Origin: DASZIT01 sp052143315
GTDB taxonomy: Bacteria > Actinomycetota > Acidimicrobiia > Acidimicrobiales > RAAP-2
Assembly (NCBI GenBank): GCA_052143315.1
Contig: JBKQTE010000079.1
Location: forward strand, 1 to 64,000
Direction of reading: 5' to 3'
Length of the DNA: 64,000 bases
Position 1 is the first letter of the stretch; each line of letters begins with the position of its first letter. Of the stretch, positions 8,066 through 15,888 are shown piece after piece. Made by a program: the position numbers and the translations under genes. The notes under the pieces are model-generated. The model saw only the letters and a program-made list of their open reading frames with translations, ran no database searches and was not told the origin of the DNA.

Positions 8066-8824
8066 ATGCCCATCGAGACCCATCAGAGACAGCCCGGCAT
8101 CGCCGAGGTGGTCATCGACCACCCGCCGGTCAACGCCCTGGATGTGGCCGGCTGGTTCTCCCTGGCCGACGCCGTCCTGGCGGCCGGACGCATCCCCGAC
8201 AACCGGGCGGTCATCGTGCGGGCAGAGGGGCGCGGGTTCTGCGCCGGCGTCGACATCAAGGAGATCCAGGCCAAGGGCGACGAGGCCCTGATCGGGGCCA
8301 ACCGGGGCTGCTTCGCCGCCTTCGCCGCCATGTACGAGTGCGAGATACCGGTCATCGCCGCCGTCCATGGCTTCTGCCTGGGCGGGGGCGTGGGCATCGC
8401 CGGCAACTCGGACATCATCGTGGCGTCCGACGACGCCACCTTCGGCCTCCCCGAGGTCGATCGTGGCGCCCTCGGGGCCGCCACCCACCTGTCGCGCCTG
8501 GTCCCCCAGCACCGGATGCGGTCGATGGTCTACACCGCCCAGGTGGCCACGGCTGCCGAGCTCCACCACTACGGCTCGGTCCTCAGGGTGGTGCCCGCCG
8601 CCGAGCTGGTCGACGCCGCCTACCAGGTGGCCGCCGACATCGCCGCCAAGAGCCCCACCATCCTGCGCCGGGCCAAAGAGTCGCTCAACGGCATCGACCC
8701 GGTCGACGTGAAGCTGAGCTACCGGCTCGAGCAGGGGTTCACCTACGAGCTGCACGTGGCCGGCGTGGCCGACGAGCAACGGGCCGCCTTCGTGGAGAAG
8801 CGCGACGCCGACACCTCCAGGTAG
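8066..8824 (+). CDS. echA20: EchA20-type enoyl-CoA hydratase/isomerase family hydrolase
   Basis: Crotonase-fold protein of 252 residues. In mycobacteria EchA20 hydrolyses ring D of the bicyclic CoA intermediate left after steroid A/B-ring removal. Visible motifs are the oxyanion-hole segment GRGFCAGVDIKEIQAKGD, AAVHGFCLGGGVGIAGNSDI, and GLPEVDRGALGAATHLSRLVP. The identification rests on the block that follows, ipdA-ipdB-ipdC, which gives the same order as Rv3550-Rv3553. ATG at 8066 is chosen over upstream frame extension because crotonases start close to this point and GGAG lies nine bases before it. The ipdA start is 10 bases past its stop, so they share an operon. Confidence 0.8.
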   Translation: MPIETHQRQPGIAEVVIDHPPVNALDVAGWFSLADAVLAAGRIPDNRAVIVRAEGRGFCAGVDIKEIQAKGDEALIGANRGCFAAFAAMYECEIPVIAAVHGFCLGGGVGIAGNSDIIVASDDATFGLPEVDRGALGAATHLSRLVPQHRMRSMVYTAQVATAAELHHYGSVLRVVPAAELVDAAYQVAADIAAKSPTILRRAKESLNGIDPVDVKLSYRLEQGFTYELHVAGVADEQRAAFVEKRDADTSR

Positions 8825-8834
8825 GGAAGGGACC

Positions 8835-9686
8835 ATGGCAGACAAACGACTCACCCTCGACGAGCTGGTCGGCGAGCTGCGGAGCGGCATGACCATCGGC
8901 ATCGGGGGCTGGGGGTCACGCCGGAAGCCCATGGCCGCGGTCCGGGCCATCCTCCGATCCGACCTGGCAGACCTGACCGTCGTGTCGTACGGGGGTCCCG
9001 ATGTCGGGCTGCTGTGTGCCTCGGGCAAGGCCACCCGGGTGGTCTTCCCCTTCGTCACCCTCGACTCCATCCCCACCGACCCCCACTTCAGAGTGGCACG
9101 CCAGAACGGTGCCGTCGGGGCCACCGAGTTCGATGAGGGCATGTTCTACCTGGGCCTGCTGGCGGCCTCTCAGCGGGTCCCGTTCCTCCCCACCCGTGCC
9201 GGCCTGGGCTCCGATGTGCTGCGGATCAACCCGTCGATCCGTACGGTGACGTCGCCGTACGACGACGGCGAGGAGCTGGTGGCCATGCCCGCCCTCCACC
9301 TCGACGCCGCCGTGGTCCACGTCAACCGGGCCGACGCCTCCGGATCCGGGCAGATCCTCGGTCCCGACCCGTTCTTCGACGACCTGTACCTGGGGGCGGC
9401 CGACCGCCGGTACCTGACCACGGAGCGTCTGATCCCCACCGAGCAGTTCGCCGCCGAGGGCCCGATCCAGACGATGAGCATCAGCCGTCTGCTCACCGAC
9501 GGGGTGGCGGAGACGCCCGGCGGCGCTCACTTCACCGCCTGCGTCCCCGACTACCCGCGGGACGAGGGGTTTCAGAAGGAGTACGTGGCCGCCGCCGGCG
9601 ATCCCGAGGCGTGGGCGGCGTTCCGGCAGCGCTTCCTCGAGCTCGACGAAGCCGGCTACCAGGCCGCCACCAAGGAGGCGAGATGA
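8835..9686 (+). CDS. ipdA: CoA-transferase-fold subunit IpdA (steroid ring C hydrolase, alpha)
   Basis: Alpha subunit (283 residues) of a class I CoA-transferase-like pair. In mycobacteria and rhodococci IpdAB does not transfer CoA; it hydrolytically opens the last steroid ring of the COCHEA-CoA intermediate. Visible: the glycine-rich N-terminal segment MTIGIGGWGSRRKPMAAVRA, typical of this subfamily, then VVSYGGPDVGLLCASGKATRVVF and HLDAAVVHVNRADASGSGQI. The start is ATG with AGGGA just upstream. Its last codons overlap the ipdB start (ATGA at 9683-9686), consistent with a tight alpha-beta complex. The assignment to IpdA rather than a generic CoA transferase comes mainly from the four-gene order. 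Confidence 0.85.
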   Translation: MADKRLTLDELVGELRSGMTIGIGGWGSRRKPMAAVRAILRSDLADLTVVSYGGPDVGLLCASGKATRVVFPFVTLDSIPTDPHFRVARQNGAVGATEFDEGMFYLGLLAASQRVPFLPTRAGLGSDVLRINPSIRTVTSPYDDGEELVAMPALHLDAAVVHVNRADASGSGQILGPDPFFDDLYLGAADRRYLTTERLIPTEQFAAEGPIQTMSISRLLTDGVAETPGGAHFTACVPDYPRDEGFQKEYVAAAGDPEAWAAFRQRFLELDEAGYQAATKEAR

Positions 9687-10471
9687 CCGAGCACACTGAC
9701 AGCGGTCCCGAGTCGGGTGTGAGCCGGGCGGAGTACTGCATCGTGGCCTGCGCCGAGGTGTTCCGGGGCGACGGCGAGGTGATGGCCAGCGCCTTCGGGA
9801 CGGCCCCGGCCATCGGCTCCCGCCTGGCCAAGCTGACCTTCAGCCCAGACCTGGTCCTGACCGACGGGGACGCCGCCCTGATGGTCGGGGCCCCCGCTAT
9901 GGGGACCCCCGCCTCGGAGCTGGTGCTGGAGTCGCACATGCCGTACCGCAAGGTCTTCGACGTGGTGTGGTCGGGACGCCGCAACCTGATCATGATGGCC
10001 TCGCAGATCGACCGGTCCGGCAACCAGAACATCAGCGCCATCGGCGACTGGGTCCGGCCCAAGGCCCAGCTGGTGGGGGTCCGTGGGGCACCCGGCAACA
10101 CCGTCAACCACCCGACCAGCTACTGGGTGCCCAACCACTCGACCCGCTCCTTCGTCGAGCATGTGGACCTGGTGTGCGGTGTGGGCGCCCGGCGGGCGGC
10201 GGAGGCCGGTGCCGCTGCCAGCCGGTTCCACCGGGGCGGGGTGGTGATCTCCAACCTCGGCGTCTTCGACTTCGAGACCCCCGATCGAGCGATGCGGCTC
10301 CGGTCCGTGCACCCGGGGGCGACCCTCGACGAGGTGGTGGCGGCCACCGGATTCGACTTGGTGGTCCCCGACGACGTGCCGGAGACCCGGCTGCCGACTC
10401 CCGGAGAGCTCGCCCTGATTCGCGACGTGCTCGACCCCCGCGGGCTGCGGGACCGGGAGGTCAAGGCGTGA
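9683..10471 (+). CDS. ipdB: CoA-transferase-fold subunit IpdB (steroid ring C hydrolase, beta)
   Basis: Beta subunit (262 residues) of the IpdAB ring-opening hydrolase. It carries AEYCIVACAEVFRGDGEVMAS at the start, then SDGD-type segments such as LTDGDAALMVGAPAM and the family loop GNQNISAIGDW. The C-terminal portion has VVISNLGVFDFETPDRAMRL and GATLDEVVAATGFDLVVP, which is standard for beta subunits of class I CoA transferases. It overlaps ipdA by four bases and the next gene by GTGA at 10468-10471, so all three are translationally coupled. Confidence 0.85.
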   Translation: MTEHTDSGPESGVSRAEYCIVACAEVFRGDGEVMASAFGTAPAIGSRLAKLTFSPDLVLTDGDAALMVGAPAMGTPASELVLESHMPYRKVFDVVWSGRRNLIMMASQIDRSGNQNISAIGDWVRPKAQLVGVRGAPGNTVNHPTSYWVPNHSTRSFVEHVDLVCGVGARRAAEAGAAASRFHRGGVVISNLGVFDFETPDRAMRLRSVHPGATLDEVVAATGFDLVVPDDVPETRLPTPGELALIRDVLDPRGLRDREVKA

Positions 10472-11574
10472 GCACCCGGGGGGCGGGCGACCCGGGGTCC
10501 GTCGTCGCCCATCCGGCGCTACACACCCGCTTCTGCGACCTGGTCGGGATCGACTACCCGATCGTGCAGACCGGCATGGGGTGGGTGGCCGGTCCCCGCC
10601 TGGTGGCCGCCACCGCCGAGGCGGGCGGGTTGGGGATCCTGGCCTCGGCCACCATGACGTTCGACCAGCTGGTGGAGGCCATCGCCGAGGTGCGCTCCCG
10701 GACCGACCGGCCCTTCGGGGTCAACCTGCGCACCGACGTGGCCGACGTCGGCGACCGGGTGGCCCTGATGATCGACAACGGGGTGAGGGTGGCGAGCTTC
10801 GCCCAGGCGCCCAAGCCCGACCTGGTGACGCGATGCCACCAGGCCGGCCTGGTGGTGATGCCCACCATCGGGGCCCGCCGCCACGCCGAGAAGGTGGCCG
10901 GTTGGGGGGTCGACGCCGTCATCGCCCAGGGCGGGGAGGGCGGGGGCCACACCGGCACGGTCCCGACCACCCTGCTCACCCCCTCGGTGGTGGACGCCGT
11001 CGGGGACAAGGTGGCGGTCATCGCCGCGGGTGGCTTCTTCGACGGCCGCGGCCTGGTGGCGGCACTGGCCTACGGGGCCTCGGGCATCGCCATGGGCACC
11101 CGATTCCTGCTCACCCAGGAGAGCCGGGTCCCCGATGCGGTCAAGCAGATCTACCTGGGGACCCCGGTCACCGGGACGGTGGTGTCGAAGGCGGTGGACG
11201 GCGCCCCCCAGCGGGTGATCCGGACCGAGCTCATCGACCACCTCGAGCGGGCCGGCTGGCTCCGGAACCTGCCCCGGGCCATAGGCAGCGCCCGCGCCTT
11301 CAAGCGAGAGACCCACACATCACTCACTGCCCTGTTGAAGGAGGGCCGGGCCATGAAGCAGGGCAACGAGCTGTCTTGGCCCCAGGTGGTGATGGCGGCC
11401 AACGCCCCGGTCATGACCAAGGCGGCGCTGGTGGACGGGCGGACCGACGTCGGCGTGCTGCCCACGGGCCAGGTGGTGGGCGAGATCTCCGAGCTGCCGA
11501 CGGTGGCCGACCTCATCGGGCGGGTGGTGGCCGAGGCCGGCGCCGTCCTGGAGCGGCTCAGCCCGACCCGGTGA
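10468..11574 (+). CDS. ipdC: FMN-dependent oxidoreductase, IpdC-like (nitronate monooxygenase fold)
   Basis: TIM-barrel FMN enzyme of 368 residues in the 2-nitropropane dioxygenase/nitronate monooxygenase superfamily. In the steroid locus of mycobacteria the equivalent gene, ipdC (Rv3553), is needed for HIP degradation and acts on CoA-bound bicyclic intermediates. Visible: PIVQTGMGWVAGPRLVAATAEAG, the phosphate-binding and flavin-proximal segment QGGEGGGHTGTV, and AAGGFFDGRGLVAALAYGASG. The GTG start at 10468 overlaps the ipdB stop. An alternative reading as a true nitronate monooxygenase is less likely in this gene order. A second family member lies at 42862. Confidence 0.8.
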   Translation: MSTRGAGDPGSVVAHPALHTRFCDLVGIDYPIVQTGMGWVAGPRLVAATAEAGGLGILASATMTFDQLVEAIAEVRSRTDRPFGVNLRTDVADVGDRVALMIDNGVRVASFAQAPKPDLVTRCHQAGLVVMPTIGARRHAEKVAGWGVDAVIAQGGEGGGHTGTVPTTLLTPSVVDAVGDKVAVIAAGGFFDGRGLVAALAYGASGIAMGTRFLLTQESRVPDAVKQIYLGTPVTGTVVSKAVDGAPQRVIRTELIDHLERAGWLRNLPRAIGSARAFKRETHTSLTALLKEGRAMKQGNELSWPQVVMAANAPVMTKAALVDGRTDVGVLPTGQVVGEISELPTVADLIGRVVAEAGAVLERLSPTR

Positions 11575-11579
11575 GCGGG

Positions 11580-12188
11580 TCAGCCGGCGGCCGAGGCGAG
11601 GCCGGGTTCGGCCGGTCCTTGAAACAGGTCCGCCTCGGCTCCGTCCAGGTGGGAGCGGGCCTGGTCCCAGGCGGCGAAGGCGAACTCCGGCTCCACGTTG
11701 GCGAGGACGATCCACCGCCTCGAGCGGTCGAGGCGGCCCCGTACTTCCAGTGAGGCGAGCTGGACCGCACTGACGACGGTCACCGTGGCCGCCACCACCA
11801 CCCCCACCAGCAGCGCCGACAGGAGGAGGACGGAGTGCATGTCGACCACCAGCACGGCGATGGCAGCCGCCAAGAGCACGACCACCGCCACCACCGCCAC
11901 CCGCTCGTGGCGCCGGGTACGGACCAGGCGTCGGCGGGAAGCAGCCGAGAAAGGAAGCTCGACGACGACCCCCAACGGAGAGCGTCGCCACAGCACGAAC
12001 CCCACCAGCGCCAGCCAGCCGGGCGGTCCGAGGAGTATCAGCAGCCACGCCCAACCGAGGTTGGCGGCACCCACGTCGATCGAGGCCCGCACGGCCAGAC
12101 GGTCGTCGGTCCTGGTCCCGTCCTTCACGCAGATCCCCGGTAGGTGACCGGCCACTGCATCCTGTGCGAACACCCTCACCTCTGCCAT
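11580..12188 (-). CDS. Two-region membrane protein of unknown function
   Basis: I do not recognise a named family. The 202-residue protein begins with a short soluble part containing LPGICVKDGTRTDDRLAVRA. This resembles the LP..CV.(C/T)G..TDD motif at the start of some small actinobacterial membrane proteins; the second cysteine seen in zinc-like versions is Asp here. Two hydrophobic pairs follow (WAWLLILLGPPGWLALVGFVLW and VAVVAVVVLLAAAIAVLVV with VLLLSALLVGVVVAATVTVV). The soluble C-terminus contains EPEFAFAAWDQAR. ATG at 12188 has GGGAGG six bases upstream. It follows the thiolase gene on the same strand after 125 bases and may be co-transcribed. Confidence 0.6.
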   Translation of the reverse strand: MAEVRVFAQDAVAGHLPGICVKDGTRTDDRLAVRASIDVGAANLGWAWLLILLGPPGWLALVGFVLWRRSPLGVVVELPFSAASRRRLVRTRRHERVAVVAVVVLLAAAIAVLVVDMHSVLLLSALLVGVVVAATVTVVSAVQLASLEVRGRLDRSRRWIVLANVEPEFAFAAWDQARSHLDGAEADLFQGPAEPGLASAAG

Positions 12189-12313
12189 GCGGCCCTCCCG
12201 TGGGAGAAGTGTCGGCCGCTGGACGCCCAACCTTGAGGCTTTGCCGGCGTCATCGCCTCCGGCTGGTCGGGGGCGTCGCCGGTGGGCGTGGCTCCCCACT
12301 GGGTGCGCCTCGG

Positions 12314-13519
12314 CTAGCCCAGTCGCTCGATGATGGTGGCGTTGGCCTGGCCGCCGCCCTCGCACATGGTCTGCAGGCCGTAGCGGGCCCCGGTGCGCTC
12401 CATCTCGTGCAGCAGGGTAGCCATCAGCCGGGCCCCCGACCCTCCGGTGGGATGGCCGATGGCGATGGCTCCACCGTTCACGTTGACCTTGGACATGTCG
12501 GCGTGGTGCTCCTTCTCCCAGGCCAGCACCACCGAGGCGAACGCCTCGTTGATCTCGATCAGGTCGATGTCGTCGAGCGACAGCTTCGCCTTCCTCAGAA
12601 TGAGCGTGGTCGCCGGAATGGGAGCGGTCAGCATGATGACCGGATCGTCGGCCGCCACCGCGAAGGTGTGGAAGCGGGCACGAGGTCGGAGGCCGAGCTG
12701 GGCGGCCCGCTCCTCGCTCATGACCAGCACCGCCCCCGCCCCGTCGGAGATCTGGGAGGACGACGCCGCGGTGACGCGGCCTCCCTCGACGAACGCCGGG
12801 GGGAGCGACGCCAGCTTCTCGTAGGTGGAGCCGGCCCGCACCCCCTCGTCGAAGGTCAGGGGCCCCTCGCCCGCCGGATCGCCCTCGTCCGTCCCGGCCC
12901 GGGCGACTTTGTCCTCGACCCGGGCCCGCCGGGTGGCCAGCGGCACGATCTCCCGCTCGAACCGGCCCTCGGCGATGGCCCGCGCCGCCCGGTCGTGCGA
13001 CTCGAGAGCGAACCGGTCCATGGCTTCGCGATCGATTCCCCACCGCTGGGCGATCTCCTCGGCCGAGAGCCCCTGGTGGATGAAGTCGAAGCGGCCGTGG
13101 ACGGTGGGCCCGTAGGCCTCGCCCGGCCCGTGGTCGGTGGTCGACCCGATCGGCACCCGGCTCATCGACTCCACCCCGCCGCCGATGACGATGTCCATCG
13201 CTCCCGACATCACCGCCTGGGCGGCGAAGTGGATCGCCTGCTGGGCGGAGCCGCACTGACGGTCCACCGTGGTGCCCGGCACCGTGTCGGGGAACCCGGC
13301 GGCCAGGGCGGCGTTGCGGCCGATGTTCATGGCCTGCTCGCCCACGGTCATAGTGCAGCCGTAGATCACGTCGTCGACCGACGCCGGGTCGAGGTCGTTC
13401 CGCTCGACGAGTGCCCGGAGCGGCTGGGCGGCGAGGTCGACGGCGTGCCATCCCGACAGCCTCCCGTTCCTCTTTCCCACCGGGGTGCGGACGGCGTCGA
13501 CGATCACAGCGTTTGGCAT
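12314..13519 (-). CDS. fadA6: FadA6-like acetyl-CoA acyltransferase (thiolase)
   Basis: Thiolase of 401 residues with a complete active site: nucleophile Cys89 in TVDRQCGSAQQA, INEAFA, the histidine segment GGAIAIGHPTGGSGAR, and the second Cys in CEGGGQANATI. In the mycobacterial HIP locus FadA6 (Rv3556c) performs the thiolytic step on the linear acyl-CoA made after ring opening. Here a thiolase sits 739 bases beyond ipdC, on the opposite strand, and diverges from an acyl-CoA dehydrogenase pair, which supports that role. The chosen ATG is six bases from a CACAAT hexamer, so translation may be leaderless. The palindrome at 13554-13576 is immediately upstream of its expected -35 position. Confidence 0.8.
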   Translation of the reverse strand: MPNAVIVDAVRTPVGKRNGRLSGWHAVDLAAQPLRALVERNDLDPASVDDVIYGCTMTVGEQAMNIGRNAALAAGFPDTVPGTTVDRQCGSAQQAIHFAAQAVMSGAMDIVIGGGVESMSRVPIGSTTDHGPGEAYGPTVHGRFDFIHQGLSAEEIAQRWGIDREAMDRFALESHDRAARAIAEGRFEREIVPLATRRARVEDKVARAGTDEGDPAGEGPLTFDEGVRAGSTYEKLASLPPAFVEGGRVTAASSSQISDGAGAVLVMSEERAAQLGLRPRARFHTFAVAADDPVIMLTAPIPATTLILRKAKLSLDDIDLIEINEAFASVVLAWEKEHHADMSKVNVNGGAIAIGHPTGGSGARLMATLLHEMERTGARYGLQTMCEGGGQANATIIERLG

Positions 13520-13553
13520 TCCGCCATTGTGTCCCACCGGCCGGTGTTGCCGA

Positions 13554-13576
13554 AAATCTGTCGGTGTGTCAGATTT
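13554..13576. promoter_or_regulatory. Candidate TGAC-N5-GTCA operator with extended arms (one mismatch)
   Basis: AAATCTGTC (13554-13562) and GTCAGATTT (13568-13576) flank GGTGT and pair at 8 of 9 positions. The core reads TGTC-N5-GTCA. It lies between the divergent thiolase and acyl-CoA dehydrogenase genes. The AT-rich outer arms resemble the copy at 27820-27840. Confidence 0.6.
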
Positions 13577-13649
13577 CCAACGCGCCGAGAAACCCCTAAG
13601 GGCTGGCGGTGGCGAGCCGATATCCGAAGGAGTGACCGAGACCGAGCCA

Positions 13650-14807
13650 ATGGACCTCCACTTCACCGACGCCCAGGAGGCGTTCCGCGCCCGGGCACGG
13701 GACTGGCTGACCGCCAACGCCCCGGCCCCAGGGGCCCTCCCCTCCCTCGACACCCCTGCCGGGTTCGAGGCCCACCGGGCCTGGGAGCAGACCATGTACG
13801 CCCACCGGTGGTCGGTGGTTTCGTGGCCGGAGGAGTTCGGTGGCCAGGGGGTGGGGATCCTCGAGTGGCTCATCTTCGAGGAGGAGTACTGGCGGGCCCA
13901 GGCGCCCTTCCGGGTCAGCCAGAACGGCGTGTTCCTGCTGGCGCCGACCATGTTCGAGTTCGGCACCGAGGCCCAGAAGGCCCGCTTCCTCCCGCCGATG
14001 GCCTCCGGCGAGGAGATCTGGTGCCAGGGCTGGTCGGAGCCGGACGCCGGCAGCGACCTGGCCGGTATCCGCAGCCGGGCGGTGCGGGCCCCGGGCGACG
14101 ACGGCTGGGTGCTCTCCGGCCAGAAGACATGGGCGTCACGCGGCGCCTTCGCCGAGTGGTGCTTCGGGCTCTTCCGGACCGATCCAGCAGCGGAGCGCCA
14201 CCGGGGCCTCACCTACTTTCTGGTGGAGATGAACTCCCCGGGCGTGACCATCCGGCCCATCCCCCAGCTCGACGGTGAGACGGGGTTCGCCGAGCTCTTC
14301 TTCGAGGACGTGTTCGTGCCCGACGCCCAGGTGCTCGGGGAGGTGGGCCGCGGCTGGAACGTGGCCATGGCCACTGCCGGGTCCGAACGGGGCCTCAGCC
14401 TCCGGAGCCCGGCCCGCTACACCGAGGCGGCCGACCGTCTGGTCTCCCTCTACGCCGAGCGCCTGGCGATCGAGCCGGTCCGGGCGGCCGGGAGCGCCGA
14501 CGCCGTGGCCCAGGCGTGGATGGACGCCGAGGCGTACCGGCTCTCCACCTACTGGACCGCCTGCCGGGTCCTGGCCGGCGGCACGGTGGGACCCGAGGCC
14601 AGCGCCAACAAGATCCACTGGTCGGAGACCGACCTGGCCATCCACCGGACGGCCCTGGGCCTGCTCGGGTCCGACGCCGAGCTGACCGGGCGGGGCCCGT
14701 GGCTGGACGGCTTCCTCTTCGCCCTGGCCGGTCCGATCTACGCCGGCACCAACGAGATCCAACGAAACGTGGTGGCCGAGCGCATGCTCGGGCTGCCGCG
14801 CGGCTGA
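13650..14807 (+). CDS. Acyl-CoA dehydrogenase, large-type subunit (FadE, steroid/HIP locus)
   Basis: FAD-dependent acyl-CoA dehydrogenase of 385 residues. Visible: CQGWSEPDAGSDLAGI, the flavin-contact segment of the fold, LSGQKTWAS, and the C-terminal YAGTNEIQRNVVAERMLG. The usual catalytic Glu of medium-chain enzymes (YEGT) is Ala here. The Glu in GSERGLSL occupies the alternative position used by isovaleryl- and steroid-type enzymes, so activity is expected. The next gene, 13 bases on, is a shorter partner, so an alpha2beta2 enzyme as in FadE26-27 or FadE31-32 is likely. An in-frame GTG at 13632 is an alternative start. Which steroid intermediate it oxidises cannot be read from sequence. 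Confidence 0.82.
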   Translation: MDLHFTDAQEAFRARARDWLTANAPAPGALPSLDTPAGFEAHRAWEQTMYAHRWSVVSWPEEFGGQGVGILEWLIFEEEYWRAQAPFRVSQNGVFLLAPTMFEFGTEAQKARFLPPMASGEEIWCQGWSEPDAGSDLAGIRSRAVRAPGDDGWVLSGQKTWASRGAFAEWCFGLFRTDPAAERHRGLTYFLVEMNSPGVTIRPIPQLDGETGFAELFFEDVFVPDAQVLGEVGRGWNVAMATAGSERGLSLRSPARYTEAADRLVSLYAERLAIEPVRAAGSADAVAQAWMDAEAYRLSTYWTACRVLAGGTVGPEASANKIHWSETDLAIHRTALGLLGSDAELTGRGPWLDGFLFALAGPIYAGTNEIQRNVVAERMLGLPRG

Positions 14808-14820
14808 GGTCCGGACGACC

Positions 14821-15861
14821 ATGCGATTCGCCTTCACCGAACAGCAGCTCGAGTTCCAGGCCGCCATGCGCCAGATGCTCGACAAGGAGTGCACCACGGA
14901 CGACCTCCGCTCGGCCTTGGAGGATCCGACGGCGCGCACGTCCCGGTGGGCGGCCCTCGCCGACATGGGCATCGTGGGCCTCACCGTGCCCGAGCAGCAC
15001 GGCGGCCTCGGGCTGTGCATCCTCGACCTGGTGCCCCTGCTGGAGGAGGCCGGGCGGGCGGCCCTCCCCGAGCCCCTGCTCGAGACCACCGCACTGGCCG
15101 CTCCCCTGCTGGCGACGTCGGGGAACCCCCGGGCGGCCGTCTGGTTGGAGAAGATCGCCGCCGGCGATGTCACCGTGGCGGTGGCCCCGCTGGACCACCC
15201 GGGCAAAGGGGCGGTGCCGGGGGCGGTGGGGGCCGACCTCTTCCTTCTGCCCACCGTGCCCGCCTCCGGTCGGCCCGAGCTCCACGCCGTCCCGGCCACC
15301 GCGGTCACAGTGACCCCGGTAGCCTCGCTGGACCCGAGCCGGCGCCTGGGGACCGTGCGGTGGGACCCGTCACCGGCCACCCGGCTCGCCACCGGCGAGG
15401 AGGCCCACGTGGCGCTGGCCGACCTGGCCGACCGGGCGGCCGTGGCCACCGCCGCCGAGCTGGTCGGCCTGGCCGAACGGATGATCGGCATGGCGGCCGA
15501 CTACGCCAGGGACCGCATCCAGTTCGGCAAGCCGATCGGCAGCTTCCAGGCGGTCAAGCACCTCCTGGCCGGCGCCCAGGTGAAGCTGGAGTTCGCCCGA
15601 CCGGTGACCTACGCCGCCGCCTGGTCACTGGACGTGGAGGAGCCCGCCCGCTCGCGGAGCGCCTCCCTGGCCAAGGCCTACGCCTCCGATGCCGCCACCG
15701 AGGCGGCCCGGGTGTCGCTCCAGGTGCACGGGGCAATCGGCTACACCTGGGAGTGCGACCTCCATCTGTTTCTGAAGCGGGCGTGGGCGCTGGCCGAGGC
15801 GTGGGGGTCGGCGGCCGACCACCGCCACCGAATCCTCACGTCGCTGCTCGACGAGCGCTGA
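14821..15861 (+). CDS. Acyl-CoA dehydrogenase, partner subunit lacking the catalytic base
   Basis: A 346-residue acyl-CoA dehydrogenase homologue directly downstream of 13650-14807. It keeps the flavin-binding helix YARDRIQFGKPIGSFQAVKH and the C-terminal QVHGAIGYTWECDLH, but the central beta-domain is shortened. At the position where its partner has Glu (ERG) it reads ADRAAVATA, with no Glu. This is the pattern of non-catalytic or half-site subunits in the heterotetrameric steroid acyl-CoA dehydrogenases described from mycobacteria. The spacing indicates one operon with the upstream gene. Confidence 0.8.
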   Translation: MRFAFTEQQLEFQAAMRQMLDKECTTDDLRSALEDPTARTSRWAALADMGIVGLTVPEQHGGLGLCILDLVPLLEEAGRAALPEPLLETTALAAPLLATSGNPRAAVWLEKIAAGDVTVAVAPLDHPGKGAVPGAVGADLFLLPTVPASGRPELHAVPATAVTVTPVASLDPSRRLGTVRWDPSPATRLATGEEAHVALADLADRAAVATAAELVGLAERMIGMAADYARDRIQFGKPIGSFQAVKHLLAGAQVKLEFARPVTYAAAWSLDVEEPARSRSASLAKAYASDAATEAARVSLQVHGAIGYTWECDLHLFLKRAWALAEAWGSAADHRHRILTSLLDER

Positions 15862-15888
15862 CCCCCGGCAGCGCCGGGCCCGCCGGGG

